A stretch of 64,000 bases of DNA, from NCBI RefSeq assembly GCF_030433675.1, contig NZ_JAROCB010000001.1, positions 1,079,632-1,143,631 on the forward strand, read 5' to 3'. The stretch's first letter is position 1, and each line of letters starts with the position of its first letter. A program made the translations under genes and the position numbers. Below are positions 45,688-54,071 of the stretch, in pieces. The notes below the pieces were generated by a model. The model ran no database searches. It saw only the letters and a list, made by a program, of their open reading frames with translations, and had not been told where the DNA came from. Source of the DNA: Leifsonia virtsii (lineage in GTDB: Bacteria > Actinomycetota > Actinomycetes > Actinomycetales > Microbacteriaceae).

Positions 45688-48582
45688 GTGTCCTCGCTGC
45701 TGTATTCGATCGGCCGCTGGGCCTATCGCGCCCGCAAGCTGGTCGTCATCGTCTGGATCGGCCTGCTCGCCCTGCTCGGCGGCGGCGCCCTGCTGTTCAA
45801 CCAGGGCACCGACAACAGCTTCAGCATCCCCGGAACCGAGTCGCAGGAGGCGCTCGACACGCTCAGCCGCACGTTCCCGCAGATCAGCGGCACGACGGCG
45901 CAGATCGTCGTCGTCGCACCGGAGGGGCAGACCGTCGACAGCGCCGACGTGAAGCGGCCGGTGGAGGACGCGGTCGCCGCGATCAAAGACATCCCGGGCG
46001 TCTCGGGCACCACCTCCCCGTACTCGAACCAGGTCAAGGACCTCATCTCGAACGACCGCTCCGCCGCCATCGTGCAGGTGCAGCTGAAGGGCCAGACGAC
46101 CACGGTCTCGACCGAGACCAAGGACGCCCTGAAGAAGGCGGGGGCCGACCTCGCGAAGCAGCTGCCGGACGGCTCGAAGTCCGCGGTCGGCGGCCAGCTG
46201 TTCTCGCAGAGCCTGCCGACCCTTTCGGCGATCGAGCTGATCGGCGTCGGGATCGCCCTCATCGTCCTCATCGTGACGTTCGGCTCGTTCCTGGCCGCCG
46301 GGATGCCGCTGCTCACGGCCATCCTCGGCGTCGCGATCTCGATGTGCCTGATCTTCATCGCGACGCTCTTCGGCTCCATCTCGTCGACGACGCCGATGCT
46401 GGCCCTCATGCTCGGCCTCGCCGTCGGCATCGACTACTCGCTGTTCATCATCTCCCGACATCAGGGGCAGCTGAAGGCCGGGGTGCCGCCGGAGGAGTCC
46501 ACCGCCCGGTCGGTGGCGACGGCCGGGTCGGCCGTGCTGTTCGCCGGCATCACCGTCATCATCGCGCTGGCCGGCCTCGCGGTCGCCGGGATCCCGTTCC
46601 TCACCACCATGGGCATCGCCGCGTCGGTCGCGGTCGGCGTCGCCGTGCTCGTCGCACTGACGCTGACGCCGGCGCTGCTCGGCTTCGCCGGAGCCCGTCT
46701 GACCCCGGGACGCCGCGCGGCACGCAAGGCGGAGAAGGCCGCCGCGAAGGCGGCGCACGCGGCGCAGGCCGAGGGCTCCGACGCGCCGGCGGAGGCCGCC
46801 CCTGCACCCGCCGCGCACACGTTCGCCCACGCGGCGAAGGCCGAGATTCCGCCCGGGTTCTTCCGCGGCTGGGTGCGGACCGTCATCCGCTTCCCCATCG
46901 TCACCGTGGTCGCCGTGATCGTGGCGCTCGGCATCGCCGCCCTTCCCACGCTGCAGCTGCGCCTCGCGCTGCCCGACGCGGGCTCCCAGCCGCAAGGCGC
47001 GCCCGCCAGGGTCGCCTACGACCTCGTCTCCGAGCACTTCGGCCCCGGCTACAACGGCCCGCTCATCGTCACCGGATCGATCATCTCCAGCACGGACCCG
47101 GTCGGCCTGATGACCAAGATCGGCGACGAGATCGCGCAGCTGCCCGGCGTCGCCTCCGTTCCGCTGGCGACACCCAACCAGACGGCGGACACCGGGATCG
47201 TCCAGGTCGTCCCGACCACCGGTCCCGACGACCAGAAGACGGCCAACCTCGTCTCCGAGATCCGCTCGAAGCACCAGTACTTCCTCGACGAGTACGGCGT
47301 CGATCTCAAGGTCACCGGCAACACCGCGGCTCAGATCGACGTCTCCTCGAGGCTCGCCGGCGCGCTGCTGCCGTTCGGGATCCTCGTCGTCGGGCTGTCG
47401 CTGATCCTGCTCACCATGGTCTTCCGCTCCATCGCGGTGCCGATCAAGGCCGCCCTCGGCTATCTGCTGTCGGTCGGCGCGGCGTTCGGCGCCGTCACCG
47501 TCGTGTTCGAGTGGGGCTGGCTCGCCGACGCCCTGCACGTCGACAAGACGGGGCCGATCATCTCGTTCATGCCGATCATCCTGATGGGAGTGCTGTTCGG
47601 CCTCGCGATGGACTACGAGGTGTTCCTCGTCAGCCGCATCCGCGAGGACTACGTGCACGGCGGCGACGCCCGCCGCGCCATCCAGAGCGGGTTCGTCGGG
47701 TCGGCCAAGGTGGTCACCGCAGCCGCCATCATCATGATCTCGGTGTTCGCGGCCTTCGTTCCGGAGGGCGACACCTCGATCAAACCGATCGCCCTGGGGC
47801 TCGCGGTCGGCGTGTTCGTCGATGCCTTCCTCGTCCGGATGACGCTCGTGCCCGCCGTGCTGCAGCTGCTGGGCGACAAGGCCTGGTGGATGCCGCGCTG
47901 GCTCGACCGTATCCTGCCGTCGTTCGATGTGGAGGGCGACGGCCTGCAGAAGGAACTGGAGCTCGCCGACTGGCCCGAGGACGGCCAGGGCATCGTCGCC
48001 GCGGCCGATGGCCTGGGCGTCAGCACCCGTCGGCAGCGCCTCGTCGGCGACGTGTCGTTCCGCCTCCGCGACGGCGAGGTGCTGGTCGTGCACGGCGACG
48101 ACCACACCGCCGCGCTCGCGCTGCTCATGGCAGTCACCGGGCACACGAAGGTCGACGCCGGCACGGTGAAGGTCGCCGGCTTCGTCCTGCCCACCCGCGG
48201 CGCGGCCGTGCGGTCGCGCACCGCCATCGTGCGGCTCGGCTCGGCCGAGACGCCCGTCGACGACGTGCGGCACGCCCTCGCCGGCCGGCCGCAGCTGTTG
48301 GCGCTCGACGCGGCGGACGCCGTGACCGACCCGGTCGAGCGGCGCCGCATCCACGCAGAGCTCACGGCGGCGCTCAGCCGCGCCCGCGTCGAGCAGCGGC
48401 CGTTCGCGCTCGTCGTCAGCTGCGTCGACCCGGCCGGACTCGACGATCTGCTCCCGGATGCGGCCGAGCCCACCGAGGTCGACCTCGCCGCCGCTCCCCC
48501 GGCGACGACCACGCTCCCCGAACTCCCCGAACCCGACCGCGCCGAGCACGGCGCCCACCTCGAGAAGGCCGACGCCCGATGA
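45688..48582 (+). CDS. MMPL/RND transporter fused to a degenerate ABC-ATPase-like domain
   Basis: The 964-aa protein begins as an MMPL transporter: helix 1 near residues 15-35, two periplasmic porter domains, and two helix bundles with SLFIISRHQGQ and GLAMDYEVFLVSRIREDY carrying the proton-relay aspartates. After about residue 745 comes a domain shaped like an ABC nucleotide-binding domain, from GDVSFRLRDGEVLVVHG through a Walker A position (803-813, GDDHTAALALL, no GKS/T) to a Walker B-like LLALDAAD (glutamate lost) and an RRRIHAEL segment. It therefore probably cannot hydrolyse ATP. GTG 45688 follows CGGGAG. It is coupled to the YhgE gene by a 4-bp overlap. The cargo is unknown; envelope lipids are the family norm. 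Confidence 0.88.
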   Translation: MSSLLYSIGRWAYRARKLVVIVWIGLLALLGGGALLFNQGTDNSFSIPGTESQEALDTLSRTFPQISGTTAQIVVVAPEGQTVDSADVKRPVEDAVAAIKDIPGVSGTTSPYSNQVKDLISNDRSAAIVQVQLKGQTTTVSTETKDALKKAGADLAKQLPDGSKSAVGGQLFSQSLPTLSAIELIGVGIALIVLIVTFGSFLAAGMPLLTAILGVAISMCLIFIATLFGSISSTTPMLALMLGLAVGIDYSLFIISRHQGQLKAGVPPEESTARSVATAGSAVLFAGITVIIALAGLAVAGIPFLTTMGIAASVAVGVAVLVALTLTPALLGFAGARLTPGRRAARKAEKAAAKAAHAAQAEGSDAPAEAAPAPAAHTFAHAAKAEIPPGFFRGWVRTVIRFPIVTVVAVIVALGIAALPTLQLRLALPDAGSQPQGAPARVAYDLVSEHFGPGYNGPLIVTGSIISSTDPVGLMTKIGDEIAQLPGVASVPLATPNQTADTGIVQVVPTTGPDDQKTANLVSEIRSKHQYFLDEYGVDLKVTGNTAAQIDVSSRLAGALLPFGILVVGLSLILLTMVFRSIAVPIKAALGYLLSVGAAFGAVTVVFEWGWLADALHVDKTGPIISFMPIILMGVLFGLAMDYEVFLVSRIREDYVHGGDARRAIQSGFVGSAKVVTAAAIIMISVFAAFVPEGDTSIKPIALGLAVGVFVDAFLVRMTLVPAVLQLLGDKAWWMPRWLDRILPSFDVEGDGLQKELELADWPEDGQGIVAAADGLGVSTRRQRLVGDVSFRLRDGEVLVVHGDDHTAALALLMAVTGHTKVDAGTVKVAGFVLPTRGAAVRSRTAIVRLGSAETPVDDVRHALAGRPQLLALDAADAVTDPVERRRIHAELTAALSRARVEQRPFALVVSCVDPAGLDDLLPDAAEPTEVDLAAAPPATTTLPELPEPDRAEHGAHLEKADAR

Positions 48583-50555
48583 CCACCCCCACCTCCCCGC
48601 TCCGCCGCCCCGGCTCGCTCTTCTCGCTGGAGCGGATGCGTTCGGACAAGCGCGTCACCTGGCTGACCATCGTCGGCATCCTGCTGGTGCCGATCGTCGT
48701 CGGCGGCCTGCTGGTGTGGGCGCTCTGGAACCCGACCGAGCGTCTCGGCGAGGTCAAGGCCGCCGTCGTGAACCTCGACCAGCCGGTGAAGGTGAACGGC
48801 CAGACCGTGCCCCTCGGCCGCCAGCTCAGCGCAGGCCTCCTCGACAGCAAGCACGACAACTTCACCTGGGTGCTCACCGACCAGAAGGACGCGTCGAAGG
48901 GGCTGGCGAGCGGCGAGTACGTCTCGGTCGTGACCATCCCGGAGAACTTCTCGAAGGCGGCGACCTCGACCGCTGGGGCACCATCGGACGCGACGCAGGC
49001 GACGATCGACGTGCGCACGAGCAACGAGTCGAAGCTCGTCGACCCCGCGATCAGTCAAGCCGTCACGACCACGGCGACCTCGGTGCTCAACAAGCAGCTC
49101 ACCTCGACGTACATCGAGAACGTCTACGTCGGCTTCAACACGCTCGGCGAGCAGCTCGGGAAGGCCGCGACCGGCGCCGACCAGCTGGCGAGCGGGCTCA
49201 CCCAGCTCGCGAGCGGCACGCACCAACTCGCCGACGGGGCCGCGCCCCTCGCGAGCGGTGCGTCGTCGCTGGCGACCGGGGTGTCGCAGCTGTCGACCGG
49301 GGCGTCGCAGCTCTCGGACGCGCTGCAGCAGCTCTCCGGCGGGGCTTCCTCACTCTCGGGAGGGCTGCAGCAGCTCCAGCAGCAGACGGCCGACCTGCCG
49401 GCGCAGACCCAGGGCCTCGCCGCGGGCTCCGCCGGGGTGTCGAAGGGAGTGCAGCAGACCGCCGACGCGCTCGGCGGCCTCTACACCGAGTGCGTCGCCG
49501 CCCACACGGCGCAGGACCCGATCTGTGCGCAGATCAAGGGCATCCAGGCGGGCATGACCACTCCCCAGGGCGGCAACCCCAGCCTGACCGGGCTCGCGGC
49601 CACCGTCGCCGACGGGAACGCGAAGCTCGCCGCGGGCATGCCCGCACTCACCCAGGGCATCGCGCAGGCGGCCGGCGGCGCAGCCCAGGTCTCCAGCGGC
49701 GCCGCGCAGTCGGCGTCCGGGGCGTCCGCTTTGGCCTCCGGCGCGTCGCAGTCCGCGGACGGCGCGCAGCAGCTGGCGACGGGCGTGCAGCAGCTGAGCG
49801 ACGGCATCCCGACACTCGCCTCCGGCGCCGACCAGTCGGCCGCCGGCGCCGCGTCGCTCGCCACCGGGCTCCACACGGCGGTCAAGCAGCTGCCGGCGTA
49901 CGACAAGGGCGAGCGCACCAGCCTGGCCTCCGTCGCCGCCGAGCCCGTCACGCAGAAGACCTCGGGCGATCAGGCGTTCGGCACCTCCAGCATCCCGCTG
50001 TTCGCCTCCGTCGCCCTGTGGCTGGGAGCACTGGCCACCTTCCTGGTCCTGCAGGCGCTCTCGCGCCGGGCCCTGCTGACTTCGCGTGCCGCCGGACGGA
50101 TCGCGCTCGACGGCTTCGTGCCGGCCGCGGCGCTCGGCGTGGTGCAGGGCGTGCTGGTCGCGGCCGTGATGACCCCGGCGCTCGGGCTCGACGTCGGCCA
50201 CTGGTTCGGGTTCGCCGGGCTGGCGGCCGCGGCCGGGGTGGCGTTCGCCGCGGTCAATCACGGTCTCGTCGCCCTGCTCGGCGGGATCGGGCGGTTCGTC
50301 TCGATGCTCGTCGTGGTGGTGACCCTCGCCTCCGGCATCGTGTCCACCGCGCCGACGTTCTTCGACGCGGCGCTGCCGTGGCTGCCCACCTCCCCCGCGA
50401 TCACCGCCATGCAGGGCGCCGTCGACGGGACGACGGACGCCTGGCGCGGACTCGGCGGGCTGCTGCTGTGGGCGGCGTTCGGCTTCGCCCTGGCGCTGAT
50501 CGCGGTGGCGCGTCGACGCGTGATCAACGCGGCGCAGCTGCTCCCCGCCGAATAG
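48579..50555 (+). CDS. YhgE/Pip family membrane protein
   Basis: The 658-aa protein has one N-terminal helix (about residues 27-48) and a large outside domain. The outside domain includes a long run of near-heptad repeats rich in Ala, Gly, Ser, Gln and Leu, of the type ASGA-x-QL (about 190-260 and 350-425). Five or six C-terminal helices follow. This is the YhgE/Pip architecture with ABC-2-like membrane part, found with ABC or MMPL export systems and in type VII-associated loci. Two cysteines in TECVAAH and DPICAQI could form a disulfide. The start ATG overlaps the MMPL stop (ATGA). Function probably depends on its MMPL partner. Confidence 0.88.
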   Translation: MTTPTSPLRRPGSLFSLERMRSDKRVTWLTIVGILLVPIVVGGLLVWALWNPTERLGEVKAAVVNLDQPVKVNGQTVPLGRQLSAGLLDSKHDNFTWVLTDQKDASKGLASGEYVSVVTIPENFSKAATSTAGAPSDATQATIDVRTSNESKLVDPAISQAVTTTATSVLNKQLTSTYIENVYVGFNTLGEQLGKAATGADQLASGLTQLASGTHQLADGAAPLASGASSLATGVSQLSTGASQLSDALQQLSGGASSLSGGLQQLQQQTADLPAQTQGLAAGSAGVSKGVQQTADALGGLYTECVAAHTAQDPICAQIKGIQAGMTTPQGGNPSLTGLAATVADGNAKLAAGMPALTQGIAQAAGGAAQVSSGAAQSASGASALASGASQSADGAQQLATGVQQLSDGIPTLASGADQSAAGAASLATGLHTAVKQLPAYDKGERTSLASVAAEPVTQKTSGDQAFGTSSIPLFASVALWLGALATFLVLQALSRRALLTSRAAGRIALDGFVPAAALGVVQGVLVAAVMTPALGLDVGHWFGFAGLAAAAGVAFAAVNHGLVALLGGIGRFVSMLVVVVTLASGIVSTAPTFFDAALPWLPTSPAITAMQGAVDGTTDAWRGLGGLLLWAAFGFALALIAVARRRVINAAQLLPAE

Positions 50556-50577
50556 CCGGATCGAGCCGAATAGCCGG
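50547..50577 (+). repeat. Short direct repeat at the 3' end of the YhgE gene
   Basis: The 13-mer GCCGAATAGCCGG occurs at 50547-50559 and again at 50565-50577, an 18-bp period. The first copy contains the TAG stop of the YhgE gene. The second abuts the stop of the convergent permease gene. This looks like a small local duplication. Confidence 0.7.
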
Positions 50578-51732
50578 TCAGCCCAGGTAGGCGAGGGCGA
50601 GCGTCGCCAGCACCACGGTGACCGGAGCGACGATCAGTCCGAGGAGCATGTAGCGGCTCCAGCGGATCTCGACGTCGAAGCTGGTCAGCCGCTGGTGCCA
50701 GAGCAGCGTCGCCAGCGACGCCCACGGCGTGATCAGCGGCCCGGCGTTGACGCCGATCAGTAGCGCCGCGAGCCGCACCGGGCTCTGGGCGACCGGCTCC
50801 AACGCGAGGTAGGCGGGCAGGTTGTCGATGGCGTTCGCGCCGACGAGTCCGGTGAGCGACAGCCGCAGCAGCGCGAGCGGCGACTCCCCGGTCCCGGAGA
50901 CGCTGGCCAGCAGCGTCCCGAGGCCGGCCGCGTGCAGCGCCTCGATGAACAGGAACAGGCCGGAGGCGAGCAGCACCAGCTGCCACGGCAGCAGACCGAA
51001 GCGCACGACGCTGCGGCGACGGACCAGGAACAGCACGGCGAGCACGACCGCCGCGACGGTCGTCGGCAGCCACACCGGCAGGCCGGAGACGAGGAGCGGC
51101 ACGAGCACGACGACGACCGCCCCCGACACCCAGAACAGCACGGGATCCTCGATCCCGTCCTCCTCCCCGGTCTCGTAGCGGACCAGCAGCGAACGCCGGG
51201 AGATGACGAAGACGACGACCATCGGCACCACCATCGCCACGATCGCCGGCGCCAGCATGAGCGCGGCGAAGGCGGCGGGCGACGGGTCGCCCATCGAGTG
51301 CTGGGCCAGCAGATTCGTCAGGTTGGACACCGGGAGCAGCAGGGAGCCGGCGTTCGCCATCCACACGGTGGTCAGGGCGAACGGCAGCGGGTTCAGCCCG
51401 GCGTGCCGCGCCAGCACGATGACGACGGGCGTGAGCAGCACCGCCGTGGTGTCGAGCGAGAGGAAGATCGTGCTGAGCGCCGCGACCAGCACCACCAGCA
51501 GCCAGAGCACCCACGCGCGGCCGCGGCCCCAGCGCGCGGTCTGCTGGGCCAGCACCGTGAAGACGCCGGCCTCGGCGGCGAGCTCGGTCACGACGGTGAT
51601 CGCGATGACGAAGAGCAGGATCGGCCAGACGCGGTCCCACAGCTCGACCACCTCGGGGACGGGCAGCAGCCCGGTCGCGACGGCGACTCCTCCTAAGACG
51701 AGCAGCACGGCGCCCACGATCGCGGTGCGCAT
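50578..51732 (-). CDS. ArsB/NhaD-type ion transporter (SLC13-related permease)
   Basis: The 384-aa integral membrane protein has ten to eleven helices and the ion-transporter-superfamily signature. SLDTTAVLLTPVVIVLA is followed by MANAGSLLLPVSNLTNLL, and the second half repeats it as VGANAIDNLPAYLAL and VNAGPLITPWASLATLLW. This pattern is closest to ArsB arsenite permeases and NhaD-type carriers. No arsR or arsC neighbours occur, so arsenite is only a possibility. The start is ATG 51732. It is divergent from a 72-aa membrane protein. Confidence 0.83.
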   Translation of the reverse strand: MRTAIVGAVLLVLGGVAVATGLLPVPEVVELWDRVWPILLFVIAITVVTELAAEAGVFTVLAQQTARWGRGRAWVLWLLVVLVAALSTIFLSLDTTAVLLTPVVIVLARHAGLNPLPFALTTVWMANAGSLLLPVSNLTNLLAQHSMGDPSPAAFAALMLAPAIVAMVVPMVVVFVISRRSLLVRYETGEEDGIEDPVLFWVSGAVVVVLVPLLVSGLPVWLPTTVAAVVLAVLFLVRRRSVVRFGLLPWQLVLLASGLFLFIEALHAAGLGTLLASVSGTGESPLALLRLSLTGLVGANAIDNLPAYLALEPVAQSPVRLAALLIGVNAGPLITPWASLATLLWHQRLTSFDVEIRWSRYMLLGLIVAPVTVVLATLALAYLG

Positions 51733-51794
51733 CCCACTCCTCCCGGTCCCGACTTAGGAAGCGTACGCTACGGGACGACACCGAAAGGAACGGG

Positions 51795-52013
51795 ATGCGC
51801 AAGTACCTCTTCAACGGCGCCATCATCAGCGCGGTCATCGGCCTGTGGACGACGGTCCAGTCGTCGAAGAACGGCCCGCGGGACTGGCGGATCCCGCTCA
51901 TGTGGATCAACGCCGGGATCTCCCTCGTCCTGGCCGTCGGAGCCGTCCTCGAGGAGTCGAAGGAGGCGTCCGACCGCGACGAGCACGCGCTCGGCGCGCG
52001 AAAGGGCCGCTGA
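51795..52013 (+). CDS. Small membrane protein, 72 aa
   Basis: The protein begins MRKYLFNGAIISAVIGLWTTV with one helix, a polar loop (SSKNGPRDWR), a second helix (about 33-51) and a charged tail, EESKEASDRDEH. It is probably a membrane hairpin with a cytoplasmic tail. Similar short proteins occur in Microbacteriaceae, but I know no function. AAAGGA precedes ATG 51795. The divergent gap holds the palindrome AGCGTACGCT (51760-51769), which may be promoter-associated. Confidence 0.65.
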   Translation: MRKYLFNGAIISAVIGLWTTVQSSKNGPRDWRIPLMWINAGISLVLAVGAVLEESKEASDRDEHALGARKGR

Positions 52014-52109
52014 CCCGCGGATTTCCGCAACTTTCCCGGCGTGTCCAGCAGGAACACGCGGCGAACGTCCAGGACACTGGTATTCAGGTGAACCTGGAAG
52101 GGGTGCGCG

Positions 52110-52634
52110 ATGTTTGGTCGTAGGCGGCACGTTGCCGTGGTTCCGGCGGCGCCGGTGCCCCAGCTGACGGATGCCCAGATCCTCGAGCTCGTGCACGGCA
52201 AGGTCGCCGAGCTGATCGGAGAGGACGGCGAGTGGACGGTCGTCCGCCGCGCCCAGGACGACACTGACACGATCTTCCACTCGATCCTCGCGCAGTCCGT
52301 CTCGGTGGGCATCGCCGCCGCCATCGCGGAGGCACGTCGCCGCCTCGAGTCCGGCGAGTCGCTCTCCGAGCCGCAGCACCTCGCGGCCGCGGTCGAGGAC
52401 GCGCCGATCTCCCCTGCGCAGGAGCAGCCTGCCGCGCACGTCGCCGTCGAGACACCGGCGGTCGCCACGGTCGCAGCCGCCGAGGCCCCCGCGGCCGCCG
52501 TCGAGACCGCACCCGCGGCGGAGGCCGAGCCCGCCGCCTTCGGCTGGGAGCCCGCGCCGATCACCCAGTGGACCGACCTCCGCAAGCCGGTGACCGGCGA
52601 GTTCCCGCTGGTCTCGCACCGCTCGGCGGCCTAG
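52110..52634 (+). CDS. Hypothetical protein, 174 aa, with Ala/Pro/Glu-rich C-terminus
   Basis: I do not recognise this protein. Residues 20-90 look folded, with helices in DAQILELVHGKVAELIGEDG and ILAQSVSVGIAAAIAEARRRL. Residues about 95-150 are low-complexity Ala-Pro-Glu-Val. The end, ITQWTDLRKPVTGEFPLV, looks like a short conserved peptide. No signal peptide or transmembrane helix is seen. GGAAGGGG precedes the ATG. Inverted repeats CAGGTGAACCTG (52085-52096) and GCGTGT/ACACGC (52040-52060) lie just upstream. Confidence 0.7.
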   Translation: MFGRRRHVAVVPAAPVPQLTDAQILELVHGKVAELIGEDGEWTVVRRAQDDTDTIFHSILAQSVSVGIAAAIAEARRRLESGESLSEPQHLAAAVEDAPISPAQEQPAAHVAVETPAVATVAAAEAPAAAVETAPAAEAEPAAFGWEPAPITQWTDLRKPVTGEFPLVSHRSAA

Positions 52635-52665
52635 AGCCTCCCCGAACGGGCGCCGGCAGCGAGCC

Positions 52666-54042
52666 TCAGCCGAGCTGCTTCCAGTCCTTCGGACCTTCCG
52701 ACCCCGCCGGGTACTCCTCCAACGGCACGCGTCCTTCGCGCCATGCCGTCAGCACCGGCTCCACGATCCGCCAGCACTCCACCGCCGTGTCGGCGCGCAC
52801 CGACAGCGACGGGTCGCCGTCGAGGATGCCCTCCAGCACCTCGCCGTAGGCCAGCAGGGCGCCGGGGCCGAAGTCGGCCGTGAGCGACGCGCGCTCCAGC
52901 TCGAACGGGTCGTCGCTGCCGTTGATGTTGATCTCGAGCGACATCGAGTCCGGCGCGAACAGCAGCCGCAGCTTGGCCGGTTCCATCGTGCCCTTCAGCC
53001 CGGTCGGGATGTGCTCCGCCGGCGTGAAGGTGATCACCATCTCCCGTCGCCTGCCGCCGAGGGCCTTGCCCGATCGCAGCGTGAACGGCACGCCCTTCCA
53101 GCGCCAGGTGTCGATCTGCAGTGTGACCTCGGCGAGCGTCTCCGTCTCGCGCGAGGGATCGACGCCCTTCTCGTCGGCGTAGGCGGGAAGCTTCTTGCCG
53201 TCGATCTCCCCCGCGGCGTAGCGCGCGCGACGGCTCGCGGTCACCGGGTCGTCGCCCCACACACGGGTCGCCCGCAGCACGATCTCCTTCGCATCGCGGA
53301 GGTCGGCCTCCCCAAGGGTCGACGGCGGCTCCATCGCGAGCACCGCCATCACCTGCAGCAGGTGGCTCTGGATCATGTCCATCAGCGCTCCGGCGCCGTC
53401 GTAGTAGCGGGCGCGGCCCTCCAGCGCCAGCGTCTCGTCGTAGATCACGTCGACGCGTTCGATGTGGAGGCCGTCCCACAGCGGTTCCAGGATGCTGTTG
53501 GCGAACCGCACGCCGAGGATGTTGAACACGCTGGACCGGCCGAGGAAGTGATCCACCCGGTGGATCTGATCCTCCGGCACGAGCTTGGCCAGCGTCGCGT
53601 TCAGGCGGATGGCGCTCTCGCGGTCGGTGCCGAAGGGCTTCTCCAGCGCGAGCGTCAGCCCCTCGGGCAGGTCGAACGTCCCGAGCGCCTCGCACGCCTT
53701 CGCGGCGACGGCCGGCGGCAGCGCGAAGTAGAGCGCGGGCACACCCTTGGCGTCGCCGAGCAGACCCTTCAGGTCGTCCGCGCTCGTGGCGTCCGCCTTC
53801 ACGTAGCGGGTCTCCTTCAGAAGCTTGTCGACCGTCGGCCCCTTCGCGTCCACCGTCGAGAACGACGTCGCGACGATCTTCCGCCAGGCGTCGTCGTCGA
53901 GGTCGTCGCTGCTCGACCCGATCAGCGTGAAGGTGCGCTTGGGCTGATCGGTGAGCAGCTGTCCGATGGCAGGGAGGAGGAGCCTCGACGTGAGATCGCC
54001 GGATGCTCCGAGAATCACCAGAGTGTCCACGGACTGCGTCAT
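52666..54042 (-). CDS. zwf: Glucose-6-phosphate dehydrogenase family protein
   Basis: The 458-aa NADP-linked dehydrogenase oxidises glucose 6-phosphate in the pentose-phosphate pathway. The coenzyme motif is LGASGDLTSRLLLPA and the active-site segment is HRVDHFLGRSSVFNILGVRFAN, with the catalytic His and substrate Lys region nearby. It is shorter than the 490-510 aa main Zwf, and the RIDHYLGKE signature is altered to RVDHFLGRS. No opcA, pgl or tal is adjacent. It may therefore be a secondary paralogue. ATG 54042 is preferred to GTG 54051. Only 29 bp separate it from the divergent GH15 gene. Confidence 0.87.
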   Translation of the reverse strand: MTQSVDTLVILGASGDLTSRLLLPAIGQLLTDQPKRTFTLIGSSSDDLDDDAWRKIVATSFSTVDAKGPTVDKLLKETRYVKADATSADDLKGLLGDAKGVPALYFALPPAVAAKACEALGTFDLPEGLTLALEKPFGTDRESAIRLNATLAKLVPEDQIHRVDHFLGRSSVFNILGVRFANSILEPLWDGLHIERVDVIYDETLALEGRARYYDGAGALMDMIQSHLLQVMAVLAMEPPSTLGEADLRDAKEIVLRATRVWGDDPVTASRRARYAAGEIDGKKLPAYADEKGVDPSRETETLAEVTLQIDTWRWKGVPFTLRSGKALGGRRREMVITFTPAEHIPTGLKGTMEPAKLRLLFAPDSMSLEININGSDDPFELERASLTADFGPGALLAYGEVLEGILDGDPSLSVRADTAVECWRIVEPVLTAWREGRVPLEEYPAGSEGPKDWKQLG

Positions 54043-54071
54043 GTCGATCACAGTACGTCCATACTGGGAAT

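Noticed and set aside
46344-50555. Plus-strand frame of about 1400 codons over the MMPL and YhgE genes
   Set aside because: Its upstream part is an out-of-frame shadow with Arg/Pro/Ala bias. The real genes in other registers carry clear family motifs, and only the YhgE portion from 48579 is genuine.
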